This document shows positions 1-8,148 of a DNA stretch of 64,000 bases, one piece after another; position 1 is the stretch's first letter; every line of letters begins with the position of its first letter. Both the position numbers and the translations under genes were made by a program. This stretch comes from Nakaseomyces glabratus (lineage: Eukaryota > Ascomycota > Saccharomycetes > Saccharomycetales > Saccharomycetaceae). Where the stretch lies: the NCBI RefSeq assembly GCF_010111755.1, contig NC_088956.1, positions 620,001 through 684,000 on the forward strand, given 5' to 3'. The notes under the pieces are model-generated. The model was not told where the DNA came from and ran no database searches. It saw only the letters and a list, made by a program, of their open reading frames with translations.

Positions 1-428
1 CGAGAACTTCTGAAGTTAGATTCTGAGACATGGTTATCTAGATCAGGTACTTTTAATGCTAGATCAAAGTCATCATGGGATTGTACAAATCGGGGTCCAT
101 TAACAGATTTTGATAAATTATTTTCCATAGGAAATACACTAAAACGATCATCTGTAGGTTCGTTTGTATTTTGAATATTTAAATAAAGCTCTGGTGTATC
201 ATTTGTGAATTGAAATGGTGAAGAGGCAGGTTCTAGTTGAGGTTGATCATAAATATCGCTTTGGGCTTTCTTGTGTGTAGACTCATATTTCGAATGATTT
301 ATTTTTGATTTTAAACTAAAAAGACTTTGAACATTCTTAAAGATGTTCTTCTTGGCTTCTGTATGATTTGTCTTTCCATTCTCAGTGTTTGAGCTATTAC
401 AGTCATTCGGACGGAACACATTGACCAT
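1..428 (-). CDS. MIH1: MIH1 N-terminal part (Cdc25-type phosphatase), cut by the window edge
   Basis: A reading frame opens with ATG at 428, with an in-frame stop just upstream, and runs uninterrupted off the left edge for 142 codons. The N-terminus holds a short basic motif, KKNIFKNVQSLFSLKSK, that closely resembles the motif near the N-terminus of S. cerevisiae Mih1. The rest of the visible part is low-complexity, as expected for the regulatory N-terminus; the rhodanese-like catalytic domain would lie outside the window. Mih1 removes the inhibitory phosphate from Cdc28 at G2/M. The position next to MSN2 on the same strand matches S. cerevisiae YMR036C-YMR037C. Identification rests on one short motif plus synteny. 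Confidence 0.8.
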   Translation of the reverse strand, partial: MVNVFRPNDCNSSNTENGKTNHTEAKKNIFKNVQSLFSLKSKINHSKYESTHKKAQSDIYDQPQLEPASSPFQFTNDTPELYLNIQNTNEPTDDRFSVFPMENNLSKSVNGPRFVQSHDDFDLALKVPDLDNHVSESNFRSS

Positions 429-1893
429 TTTATGCTTTAATTGTCACTAGTTTGCTTTAAGATTATTTCGAATATGAATCCAGGGTAAAACTTGGTACAG
501 ATGTTTAATTAGCTGCAGCAACTTAACCTATTCTAAACACTCCAATTTAAAAGTGATCCAGTAAGTTGATGTAAACTGATGGAGGAACAATAGAAAATGA
601 ATTGCTGTTGCAAGTAGGACTAATCAGTAGTATTTTTCACAAAATCCTCTAAATTTGTTTTGAGAGCAATATTAAGGGTATGAGTTATTGTCTTTTGAGC
701 TTCTGATATTGATACTTCCGGGATGTCACTTCTGATCCTAAAACTTGATCATTCAAATATGATCCTTGATTGTAAAGTAACAAAATCCGAACGACTCTGT
801 AGTTTATGTTTGATAGTCAATGACTAATTCACTGTATGCAGTATCTGATATTTACACTTATAATTTGTTAGAACAACTCTCCATTTAGATACTATCCAGA
901 GCATTATTATCCCTACAGCAAGACCATATAATATTAACGTGCATGATCTGCGCGTATCGAACGATTTCCTAATCAGGGCATAGATTAATCGTTATAGCAA
1001 CTATACAACGCGTTGTTGGTTGACAAAATTAGTTGCAAAAAATTGAGTGGAAGTAAATATCAAAATAATAATCTCCGGATTATTTTTTGTCTCAATAAGT
1101 TCATTGGTCTCTCGGTCTATAATGTTTGTGATATTATTTTTGATATGAAGACATGTTAGTTAAATCAATTAGCCTTTTTATAAATGTATATAAAGCTTTT
1201 GTCTGCAACAAAATTATACAAGAAAAAATCAAATTATTCTTTTTCAATAAGTAAAATGGAAAAGTAATAAATCTATAATTTCTATCATGGAAGTAGTGAA
1301 ATACAGTCGTTGTATTTATAATTTTTGAAAGGTACTCTCTTTTTAGCAATGAAAAGACAAATTCTCGTTACCGCGGATCTGTTACCAGGTTAGCCTTGTG
1401 ATGCATTAACAGCACTTGAATTAATGGCACTTCACATGAAATAGCATACATTTCATATGAAATTACTGTCAGTAGAACCAAAAAAAAAAAAAAAGAGCAA
1501 ATGTACCTGTGTTAAAATTGAAGAAAAAAAGAGTATAATTTGAAATAATAGTTAGTTCTGAAGTAGTAATTATTCCAGGTCATAAAAGTAATTTGTAATT
1601 AATAAAATTTTTGTAGTATAGATAGAAAAGGTCAATAAAATCAATAATAAAGGGGGAAATGGAAAACATAAAAGACTTCAAAAAGATGATATTTTCATTT
1701 CTTGAATGAATTTTTGGATCATATGGTGGAAAGTTTTATCAAATGTTTATCCTAAAAGCAGTTCGTAATCAAAGAATGTAAGGTCATAAGCAATAAACCT
1801 TGGCCATCATCTTGTTCGTTATAGAAGCACTGATGATAGGTCAAGAAATCGTAAAAAAGCAACGCCAACTAGATAAAATAAGGAACACTGTCA
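429..1893. other. Intergenic region MSN2 3' end / MIH1 promoter
   Basis: About 1.46 kb of AT-rich DNA containing the MIH1 promoter, an A-tract near 1480 and no convincing intact gene. A 71-codon minus frame at 1134-1349 is AT-driven and resembles nothing I know. The only protein-like trace is the possible relic at 620-884, listed separately. Confidence 0.6.
620..884 (-). pseudogene. Possible decayed small gene (low confidence)
   Basis: On the minus strand a 42-residue open stretch (620-748) ends with SEAQKTITHTLNIALKTNLE and a few more residues, which has a protein-like composition. It has no start codon of its own. Protein-like stretches in the other two frames continue upstream to an ATG at 884, as if several frameshifts separate them. 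In S. cerevisiae the small gene BLI1 lies just downstream of MSN4, the MSN2 sister, in the same orientation, so a BLI1 relic is conceivable. I could not align it convincingly. Open stretches of this length also arise by chance in AT-rich DNA. Confidence 0.18.
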
Positions 1894-3687
1894 TTATTCT
1901 TTAGTTGTGGAAGTACTTCCCGACTTTTTATGTGTTTTAATGTGTTGTGAAAGGTTATCACTTCTACTAAATTTCTTCTCACATAGATGACAACTGAATG
2001 GACGGTCAGTAGAATGAACGGACCGAACGTGTCTTTTCAAGTGTTCACTTCTCTTGAAAGCCTTTGAGCAAAGGTGACATCCAAATGGTTTATCGATATC
2101 ATTGTTTCTGTCGATATTGCTTGATAGTAATGACGAGTTAGGGCTTATACTTGGCTTGCTTTTTCTTCTTGGATTGGATTTGGAAGCATTGATATTGAAA
2201 TGTAAGTTATTGTTAAAATTGGACATCGATAGTGCCGCAGAAGATCTACGTCTGCCTGAGCTTCCACTAATACTTTTTCTTGATTGGCTATTTTGCCAGG
2301 ATTCCTTCAGGTCCTTGTTAAGTACATCAGGAGGAATCGATATATCCAGGCTAGTATTTAAACTCTTTATGCTGTTATTCATCATTTCAACTTCAGCTAG
2401 ACTTGCATCTGATAATATCATGGTAGGTTTGATGAACTTATCGTTTGGTGACTTGGGGCTTGAGATTATTTCAGGGTTGTAGAAGTTTTGGTTTGCTACA
2501 GACAAATCGTTCTCATCAGCACCTTCCGCATTGAATGATTCCCACGGAATATCTTTAAATATTGATACATCAGGTTGTTTTTTCTTAATGTCTAAATCAT
2601 ATTCTGGTGGAGTAGCCTCTGACAGAATCGGTAGGGATGCTCTGTGTGGATTTTTCATGAAAGGTCTGTGGCTTTGGCCAGCACTTGAGTGCGACACATC
2701 TTCTGAGTTTCCATCAAAATTGTAGTAGTCTGCTGTGTTGTATTTCAGTGGAGACTCCTCTGTCCCTGGCTTGAAGTTCATATTGTAGTCGCTTAAGATC
2801 TGTGACAGTTCGTTGTCTATTTTGTGAGAAGAGATGTCACTGTCAAGAAGTAAGCTATCGTCAGTCAAATGTTTTTCGGTCCCGCCTGTGGCTCTTCTGG
2901 TAATACTTTTATTTACATGACCATCCCGATGTAAGCCATTATTGGAACCTCTTTTCCTATGGGAGTCGACGTTCCAGAAGTCGACACCGTGTGAAATAGA
3001 ATTTCTAGCAGAGGCCAAGTTAATGGTATTCCCGGTAACTACTTCACTGTGTCTTCTCTCATTGGCAACAGTTTCGTCGTCATCGTTGTTGTTATTGCTA
3101 CCGTTAGGTTTTTCATTTAGTAACAGCTCTGTGGATAAGTAGTCATCCAGCATGGTGTCCAAGTGCATGGACTCGAAGAAGCCGTTGTATATAGTTGCCC
3201 TTCTGCCCTTTTGGTCGCTGAAAGGCAACGCACCATTAGAAGAGCTATCGACAAAATTCATCTGTAGGTGAGTGCCCAACGGTTTATCCGACACCAGCGG
3301 GTTCTTGTCCTTGCCAGTCGCTGTGGTCGCACCAGAGTCAAAGTTCATCAAGAAGTCGTCCAGCGTCGCAGGTGTCGTCGTCATGTTGGTCTCAACCGTA
3401 CTCGAGTTGGTCGTGGTCGTGGTGTTTGTGTTAATCCCATTGTCTGTGTCTCTGCCATTGCTTTCCCCACGCGCAGAAGCAATCTCGTTGTCATCGCCGT
3501 TGTCATTGTTGGCATCACCACGATTGCTCGCAATGTCCGCCTTATGGCCCTGGTATATATCCAGAGACATGTAGTTCGGTGTCAATGGCGACTGATACTT
3601 CACGTCGGCATTCTGGTCCTGTATATTGAGCGAGAACATGTTTTCCATCTGTGTCGACCACGAGCTAGGCTCCTGTTCCACACTCAT
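1894..3687 (-). CDS. MSN2: Msn2-type stress-response zinc-finger transcription factor
   Basis: 597 residues. Two C2H2 zinc fingers lie at the extreme C-terminus (about residues 535-559 and 564-586, with [17 protein letters not shown] and [17 protein letters not shown]). This is the Msn2/Msn4 arrangement, which binds the stress element AGGGG. The rest is long, disordered and rich in Asn, Ser and Asp. Basic-Ser motifs such as RRRSSAALS and RRKSKPS just before the fingers are candidate PKA sites; in the family these control nuclear import. MIH1 and CCS1 as neighbours make it MSN2 rather than its sister MSN4. The ATG at 3687 is the natural start. A long antisense frame (3268-3783) is a shadow. 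Confidence 0.95.
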   Translation of the reverse strand: MSVEQEPSSWSTQMENMFSLNIQDQNADVKYQSPLTPNYMSLDIYQGHKADIASNRGDANNDNGDDNEIASARGESNGRDTDNGINTNTTTTTNSSTVETNMTTTPATLDDFLMNFDSGATTATGKDKNPLVSDKPLGTHLQMNFVDSSSNGALPFSDQKGRRATIYNGFFESMHLDTMLDDYLSTELLLNEKPNGSNNNNDDDETVANERRHSEVVTGNTINLASARNSISHGVDFWNVDSHRKRGSNNGLHRDGHVNKSITRRATGGTEKHLTDDSLLLDSDISSHKIDNELSQILSDYNMNFKPGTEESPLKYNTADYYNFDGNSEDVSHSSAGQSHRPFMKNPHRASLPILSEATPPEYDLDIKKKQPDVSIFKDIPWESFNAEGADENDLSVANQNFYNPEIISSPKSPNDKFIKPTMILSDASLAEVEMMNNSIKSLNTSLDISIPPDVLNKDLKESWQNSQSRKSISGSSGRRRSSAALSMSNFNNNLHFNINASKSNPRRKSKPSISPNSSLLSSNIDRNNDIDKPFGCHLCSKAFKRSEHLKRHVRSVHSTDRPFSCHLCEKKFSRSDNLSQHIKTHKKSGSTSTTKE

Positions 3688-3977
3688 CTGTTCTTGTTGA
3701 TCTGTGTTTGGTATGGCCTTTGTTTTATCTTAGCCTGGAATTCTTTTATAAGAAGCTTATTGAGTTATGTTATATACTCTTAAAAGTGTTTATCAGTTAA
3801 TCCGATTGTTTGTACGTTCTTGAGAGACGGTTCCTTCTTTGCAATACCGTTGTTGTGTTGTTTTTTTTAGTAATTGCTGTGCAAGTAATGATTTCCTCTT
3901 TAGAGGAATTTTCCAAGAAGCCAGAATGGGTGGGGGCCACCACTTCGCTGCTTCAATACCCACCCTAAGAGCATTTT

Positions 3978-4047
3978 GAGACTCTGTGAGACTCTGTGAG
4001 ACTCTGTGATACACTCTGATACACTCTGATACACTCTGATACACACT
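3978..4047. repeat. Two tandem decamer arrays in the MSN2 promoter
   Basis: Three perfect copies of GAGACTCTGT (3978-4007) pass directly into three perfect copies of GATACACTCT (4008-4037) plus a partial copy. The two decamers are related. The array lies about 290-360 bp upstream of the MSN2 ATG, with every unit on the same face of the helix. Confidence 0.9.
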
Positions 4048-4289
4048 GCGAGCTTCCCACAAGGCTGACTACGCAACAGGCTGCGAACTTCAAGGCGTGG
4101 GGGGTGTAGCTGTTGTACGGGAGACACTCTGTGTTGTGGGAAGGGCACTTTGCTGGTGGGCTGACAACTCTCAACGCACATAGTGAAGACTCCCCCCATC
4201 GCTACCCACGTATTTGCGGTTGAGTGCTGTAGAGAATTCTGCGTAGAAAGGAACAATGGGACTTGCGTCTCATTGTTGAGTAAACGGGA

Positions 4290-4369
4290 TTCTGTGCACC
4301 ACATTCTGTGCAACTTCGATGCTCCGTATTCAGTGCAGTTCAGTGCAACTCAGTGCAAATTCAGTGCAA
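4290..4369. repeat. Array of TTC(A/T)GTGCA-type decamers
   Basis: Six near-copies of a 10-bp unit: TTCTGTGCAC at 4290, TTCTGTGCAA at 4304, TTCAGTGCAG at 4329, TTCAGTGCAA at 4339, CTCAGTGCAA at 4349 and TTCAGTGCAA at 4360. They lie between the MSN2 promoter and the CCS1 3' end. The function is unknown. Confidence 0.85.
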
Positions 4370-4505
4370 ATGCCATGCCGTTGTGTGTGATAAGCATACA
4401 AGTACAAAAAACTCTTTATAGTCAGTATTAATTCAACACTGAAGAGACTACAGGAATATTACTGAGTTTGTCTATGTTTAATTATCGTTACTGTTCTATA
4501 AAATA

Positions 4506-5225
4506 CTATTTGATGTTGTTCTTCAAAGCGTCTTTTCTCTCTTCCCAGACGGTCTTGCCTGTGCAGGCGCACACCTGCTTGTCGTTCTCCCACACGCCTG
4601 CGCTTCTGGCAATTACACCGGCGATGTCGTATGCGGGCTCGCCCTCTCTGAAAATGACAAAGCTGCGGCCGATCAGGTCCCAGATCGGTAGCGGTGCGCT
4701 GACGAAGTTCTGGCCACTGTACAGACTCTTGTCGAGGTCGCTGGCGTCGCTGCACTCGATCGGTTCCTCGAACTTGTAGTAGACATCCCCGGTGCTCTTG
4801 ACACCTTCAGATATGTTACCATTGGAGTGAATCTTCGCTTGGTACTTGCCGGAGAAAGGTACTCCATTCACAGTAACGTCGAATAGCGTCTTCTGATCGC
4901 TAACTTGCACAATTCTAGCTAGCCCACGTACAGCTGTGTCCTTCTTCAAGTCAACGTCTTCAAACGTCTCCAGGATCGCCACCGCAGAGCTGTTAGGCTT
5001 ACCCGCGCCTCTGATAATAGCATCACGGCCACAGTCACGCAACGCATTGATGATAACACTGGGCGCAACACAACTGTTCACACTCATCATTTGCTGGCTG
5101 ATGTCAAACTGCAAGTCCTTGATGCCGGTTATGCCATTCAGACACTTCTTGATATCGTCAGTGCAGTCCGTGCAGTGCATTGGCACTGCATAAGTGGCTT
5201 CATAAAAATCTGCGTTAGCGGTCAT
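4506..5225 (-). CDS. CCS1: Copper chaperone for Cu,Zn superoxide dismutase
   Basis: 239 residues, close to the usual fungal Ccs1 length. Domain 1 is HMA-like with the copper-binding MHCTDC motif (Cys18, Cys21). The central domain resembles Sod1. The C-terminal tail carries the diagnostic CxC (Cys219, Cys221) within a tail nearly identical to that of S. cerevisiae Ccs1. Ccs1 delivers copper to Sod1 and catalyses its disulfide formation in the cytosol and mitochondrial intermembrane space. It lies between MSN2 and SUB1 as in S. cerevisiae (YMR038C). The gene is more GC-rich than its flanks. Confidence 0.97.
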   Translation of the reverse strand: MTANADFYEATYAVPMHCTDCTDDIKKCLNGITGIKDLQFDISQQMMSVNSCVAPSVIINALRDCGRDAIIRGAGKPNSSAVAILETFEDVDLKKDTAVRGLARIVQVSDQKTLFDVTVNGVPFSGKYQAKIHSNGNISEGVKSTGDVYYKFEEPIECSDASDLDKSLYSGQNFVSAPLPIWDLIGRSFVIFREGEPAYDIAGVIARSAGVWENDKQVCACTGKTVWEERKDALKNNIK

Positions 5226-5760
5226 ATTGTATAACTAGCACTATAACGCAACGAATAATAACTTGATGGATCCCTATTTGCACAAGAACATGAGTGTGAA
5301 TTTAAGCTTAATAGCCCCACGTCTCATTTACCTTTCTTTTATAGTACAAGTGTCAAGCCCATTGTCGATTCCTCTCGCATCTGAATGAAAAGGTTACACT
5401 GTCACCACCCCTAACACCTTCCTTGTATTACAAATCATTACCAAAAAAGCATATATCGTACTGAGATATATAGATATGGTAGCAGTGTTAGATGAGCTAA
5501 CATAGAATAAAATAGCCATGTTCAGTCCGCGGTCATGAAATGCCAGTCATTCTAAACATCCACAGTCTTATCTTGGCTTGTATTAGAGCATTAGAATGTT
5601 TTTTTTCTGTCATTGACTATTGTTTCTGTCTTAACTTTTTAGGACTATATGTAGGGGAAAAACTATAAAATATTACCTCTGATGGATATAAAAAATGAAA
5701 TGAAAACCGAGTAGTAACGTACTATAAAGTTGAAAGGCTTTTTTCTTCCTTTGATCACAT
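5226..5760. other. CCS1 promoter / SUB1 3' flank
   Basis: 535 bp without a gene. A TATA-like TATAAAAG (minus strand, 5336-5343) lies about 110 bp upstream of the CCS1 ATG. A stress-element core (CCCCT, 5408-5412) lies further up. Nothing else was recognised. Confidence 0.55.
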
Positions 5761-6594
5761 TTACTCCTCTTCACTTTCATCATCGTCAGCTCTATTCATC
5801 TCAGCTTCCAGAGTCTTGGCAAATTCTTCATCGGTTGAATTGTCGTGATGGTCAACAAGATTGGCAATATCTGCTTTGCCTGTCGTCGATTCTGTATGTG
5901 CTGGAGCATCGCTGACTGTTGCCAGTGGTGGCAGTTGAGGCTGAGACTGTGCATCGCTGGTTGGTGGAGGTGTTACTTTACCTTTGCTAGGAACGATGAT
6001 AGTAGCATTGGCCTCTAATTCCAAATTCCGTATCTTCTCCTCGTGAGGTAGCAATGTAGGTGGTGCTGGTTTCTTTTGTTTCTTTTTAGGCTCTTCGACT
6101 TCTTCTCCTTCTTTCTTGTGCTTCTTGCTGTTGGTACTAGCAGAGTTTTTGTTGGAATCTTTGTCCTTGTTTTCCCTGATAGCTTCCTGTTTCTCCGAAG
6201 AAGAGGAAATAGGTTTTTCATCTGCCTCTTCATCCTCGTCATCCGACAATAGACGTACAGTTTTGGTACGTGGTCTCTTTGAGCCCAGTCTTCTTAGAGC
6301 ATCATCTATGTTTAATCTATGTCTTAAAAACTCATCATAAAGATCTTCCGTTAGAGATATACCTTTCTTACCGGGCCTCATTTCGCCAGTAGCATTGTCC
6401 ATATAATATTCTCTGATATCAATCAAATTGATGTTCCTGAATTGCCTAACTGTAACTCTCTTATTCTTCCCAAGATCAAAGATAGCATCAGGTTGCCCTA
6501 ATCCTGCAGCAAGATTTAAGTTCCCACCATTGTTTCCTGGACTTGCACCACCATTGTTATTGTTCTTCTTTCTATACCTGCTGTAGTATGACAT
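5761..6594 (-). CDS. SUB1: Transcriptional coactivator Sub1 (PC4 family)
   Basis: 277 residues (S. cerevisiae Sub1 has 292). After a short Asn/Gly-rich N-terminus, residues about 36-105 form the PC4 ssDNA-binding domain, from DAIFDLGKNKRVTVRQF to the region ending LNIDDALRRLG. The remainder is a charged, acidic/Lys-rich tail typical of fungal Sub1. Sub1 acts in RNA polymerase II initiation, elongation and termination and also promotes RNA polymerase III transcription. It is flanked by CCS1 and ARA2 as in S. cerevisiae, but YET2, which lies between SUB1 and ARA2 there, is absent. Confidence 0.96.
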   Translation of the reverse strand: MSYYSRYRKKNNNNGGASPGNNGGNLNLAAGLGQPDAIFDLGKNKRVTVRQFRNINLIDIREYYMDNATGEMRPGKKGISLTEDLYDEFLRHRLNIDDALRRLGSKRPRTKTVRLLSDDEDEEADEKPISSSSEKQEAIRENKDKDSNKNSASTNSKKHKKEGEEVEEPKKKQKKPAPPTLLPHEEKIRNLELEANATIIVPSKGKVTPPPTSDAQSQPQLPPLATVSDAPAHTESTTGKADIANLVDHHDNSTDEEFAKTLEAEMNRADDDESEEE

Positions 6595-7137
6595 TTTCTA
6601 TTTTTATGCAATATTGTGTACTATAGAATTTAGCCAATGACTATATGAAACTCACCGGTACTATTCTCACAAAAAGTGTTAAATTAATCTTTTGATATAG
6701 GACAGAAGAATCTATTAAAAGTAGTAAAATATAATTGAAAGATGAAATTTACTATAAGAAAGCTTTCCCAAACAGTTATGAACTACTAAGATCAGAAATC
6801 AGTTTATGCTGGCTTGCAAACTTTGCAGGGTTGATCTTTTTATATAATCCCTGTCCTGAAGCAGCTTTGAAAAATTTGGCAAATGTTCGGCTTTTCCTGC
6901 CAATTTCCTGATTTCAGCAGGGCGATGAGCTCGACCAAGTAACCTGAAAAAACGTGGTTTCTAAATGGAATAACGCAAAAAAAATTTGGGATTTACATAT
7001 TAAAGTACATATGAATATTTATTGTTTAGCCTGATTTTAGTTAATCCTCTATAACAAGCTTCAAAGTGGACCATTTTTTTTCCAGGTTCGGTATTTTATC
7101 CCCAAGTAATTTCTAATAAGGTGCTGCCATACTCAGA
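6595..7137. other. SUB1 promoter / ARA2 3' flank
   Basis: 543 bp that would hold YET2 in S. cerevisiae. No YET2-like sequence is visible. It contains an RRPE/PAC pair (6868-6929) and, overlapping it on the minus strand, a 53-codon open stretch (6799-6960) with protein-like composition but no start codon. See the findings. Confidence 0.55.
6868..6929. promoter_or_regulatory. RRPE + PAC motif pair upstream of SUB1
   Basis: TGAAAAATTT (6868-6877) is an exact RRPE and GCGATGAG (6922-6929) an exact PAC box. The combination is typical of yeast ribosome-biogenesis promoters. Both lie about 275-335 bp upstream of the SUB1 ATG, somewhat far for PAC. Both are also inside the open stretch at 6799-6960, so one interpretation may be coincidental. 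Confidence 0.35.
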
Positions 7138-8148
7138 TCAAGGCAATTCTGGATGTGGAATACCTGAATCCCAGGTTTCGTTGTAATGTTCTGTGCCAAG
7201 AATTTCCTCTTGGATATGCTTAACTAATTTGATATCATTCTCAGGCAGTTTGTCCTTTTCGGTGATCTGATAGTCAATAATTGCATCCTGAAGCTCAGCA
7301 ACGTTACTCACACCGATAACTGTTGGGCCATATTTATGCCAATTAAACATGGCATATCTATTGGCTAGGTCCTGGATTTCAACCCCATGTTTATGAGTGT
7401 ATTCTGCAGCTTGTCTACACTTTGCCTTTAGTTCATCCGAAGCTGGGTGGAACGAATGTATACCTTGTGATCTTAGCAATGACATCCCAAGAATAGAAGC
7501 ATTAGAAAGCAATTTGACTTTTGCGTCCTTTCTTATAGAATTGATGTATTTTTCAAGTGTAGTGTTCTGGATATTATAATTACAGTATGATAGAACAGCA
7601 TCAAGTGGCCCTATTTCTGGGTGTTTTGCGCATTCGTTGCACAAAAATGCTAGATACTTGACAGGATATCCAGATAGCCCAAAATGTCTGATAACACCTT
7701 CCTCTTTCAACTTTCTCAACTCTTTCAAAGCTTCCATGCTTTTGGTAAATTCTACAAATTCAACATCATGTAGATAGACAAGATCTAAGTAGTCTGTATC
7801 TAGTCGTTCACATGATCTCAAAACGGATGCTCTCACAGCTTTAGGTGAGTAATCAAATTCCTCGAGCTTTATCCGACCAACTTTAGTGCAAATGTAATAT
7901 TGATCTCTTGTAAAGGATAGGCCATCTTCATCTGGAGATTTCAACTTGTGGAGAGCCTGACCAAAAATTATTTCACTTGGCCCATAATAAGGTGAAGTGT
8001 CAATTGCATTAATACCATTGGTAAATGCATGTTTCAGCATGTCAACAATTGGAACTTCTTCAGGGTTATCATTGTATTGGGTGTTTAAAGTTGCCCCACC
8101 CAGAATGATTTTAGAGACTTTAGTTATATCGTTGTGGTCTACTGTCAT
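7138..8148 (-). CDS. ARA2: NAD-dependent D-arabinose dehydrogenase (aldo-keto reductase)
   Basis: 336 residues, almost exactly the S. cerevisiae Ara2 length (335). The aldo-keto reductase barrel is visible from its signatures: NAIDTSPYYGPSE (catalytic Asp and Tyr), ICTKVGR (Lys) and DLVYLHDVEF (His), followed by a late TVIGVSNVAEL cofactor-binding segment. The enzyme oxidises D-arabinose to D-arabinono-1,4-lactone in synthesis of the antioxidant D-erythroascorbate. It follows SUB1 as in S. cerevisiae (YMR041C). It is the last gene before the inverted block. Confidence 0.95.
   Translation of the reverse strand: MTVDHNDITKVSKIILGGATLNTQYNDNPEEVPIVDMLKHAFTNGINAIDTSPYYGPSEIIFGQALHKLKSPDEDGLSFTRDQYYICTKVGRIKLEEFDYSPKAVRASVLRSCERLDTDYLDLVYLHDVEFVEFTKSMEALKELRKLKEEGVIRHFGLSGYPVKYLAFLCNECAKHPEIGPLDAVLSYCNYNIQNTTLEKYINSIRKDAKVKLLSNASILGMSLLRSQGIHSFHPASDELKAKCRQAAEYTHKHGVEIQDLANRYAMFNWHKYGPTVIGVSNVAELQDAIIDYQITEKDKLPENDIKLVKHIQEEILGTEHYNETWDSGIPHPELP

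Larger units (their letters stand above)
3688..4505. other. MSN2 promoter region and CCS1 3' flank
   Basis: About 820 bp with no gene. It contains two separate arrays of roughly 10-bp direct repeats (3978-4047 and 4290-4369, listed separately) and a G-rich stretch around 4095-4110. Short ORFs here on both strands are by-products of the repeats. Confidence 0.7.

Noticed and set aside
3268..3783. 171-codon plus-strand ORF antisense to MSN2
   Set aside because: It is an antisense shadow of the low-complexity N-terminus of MSN2, without a plausible protein composition.
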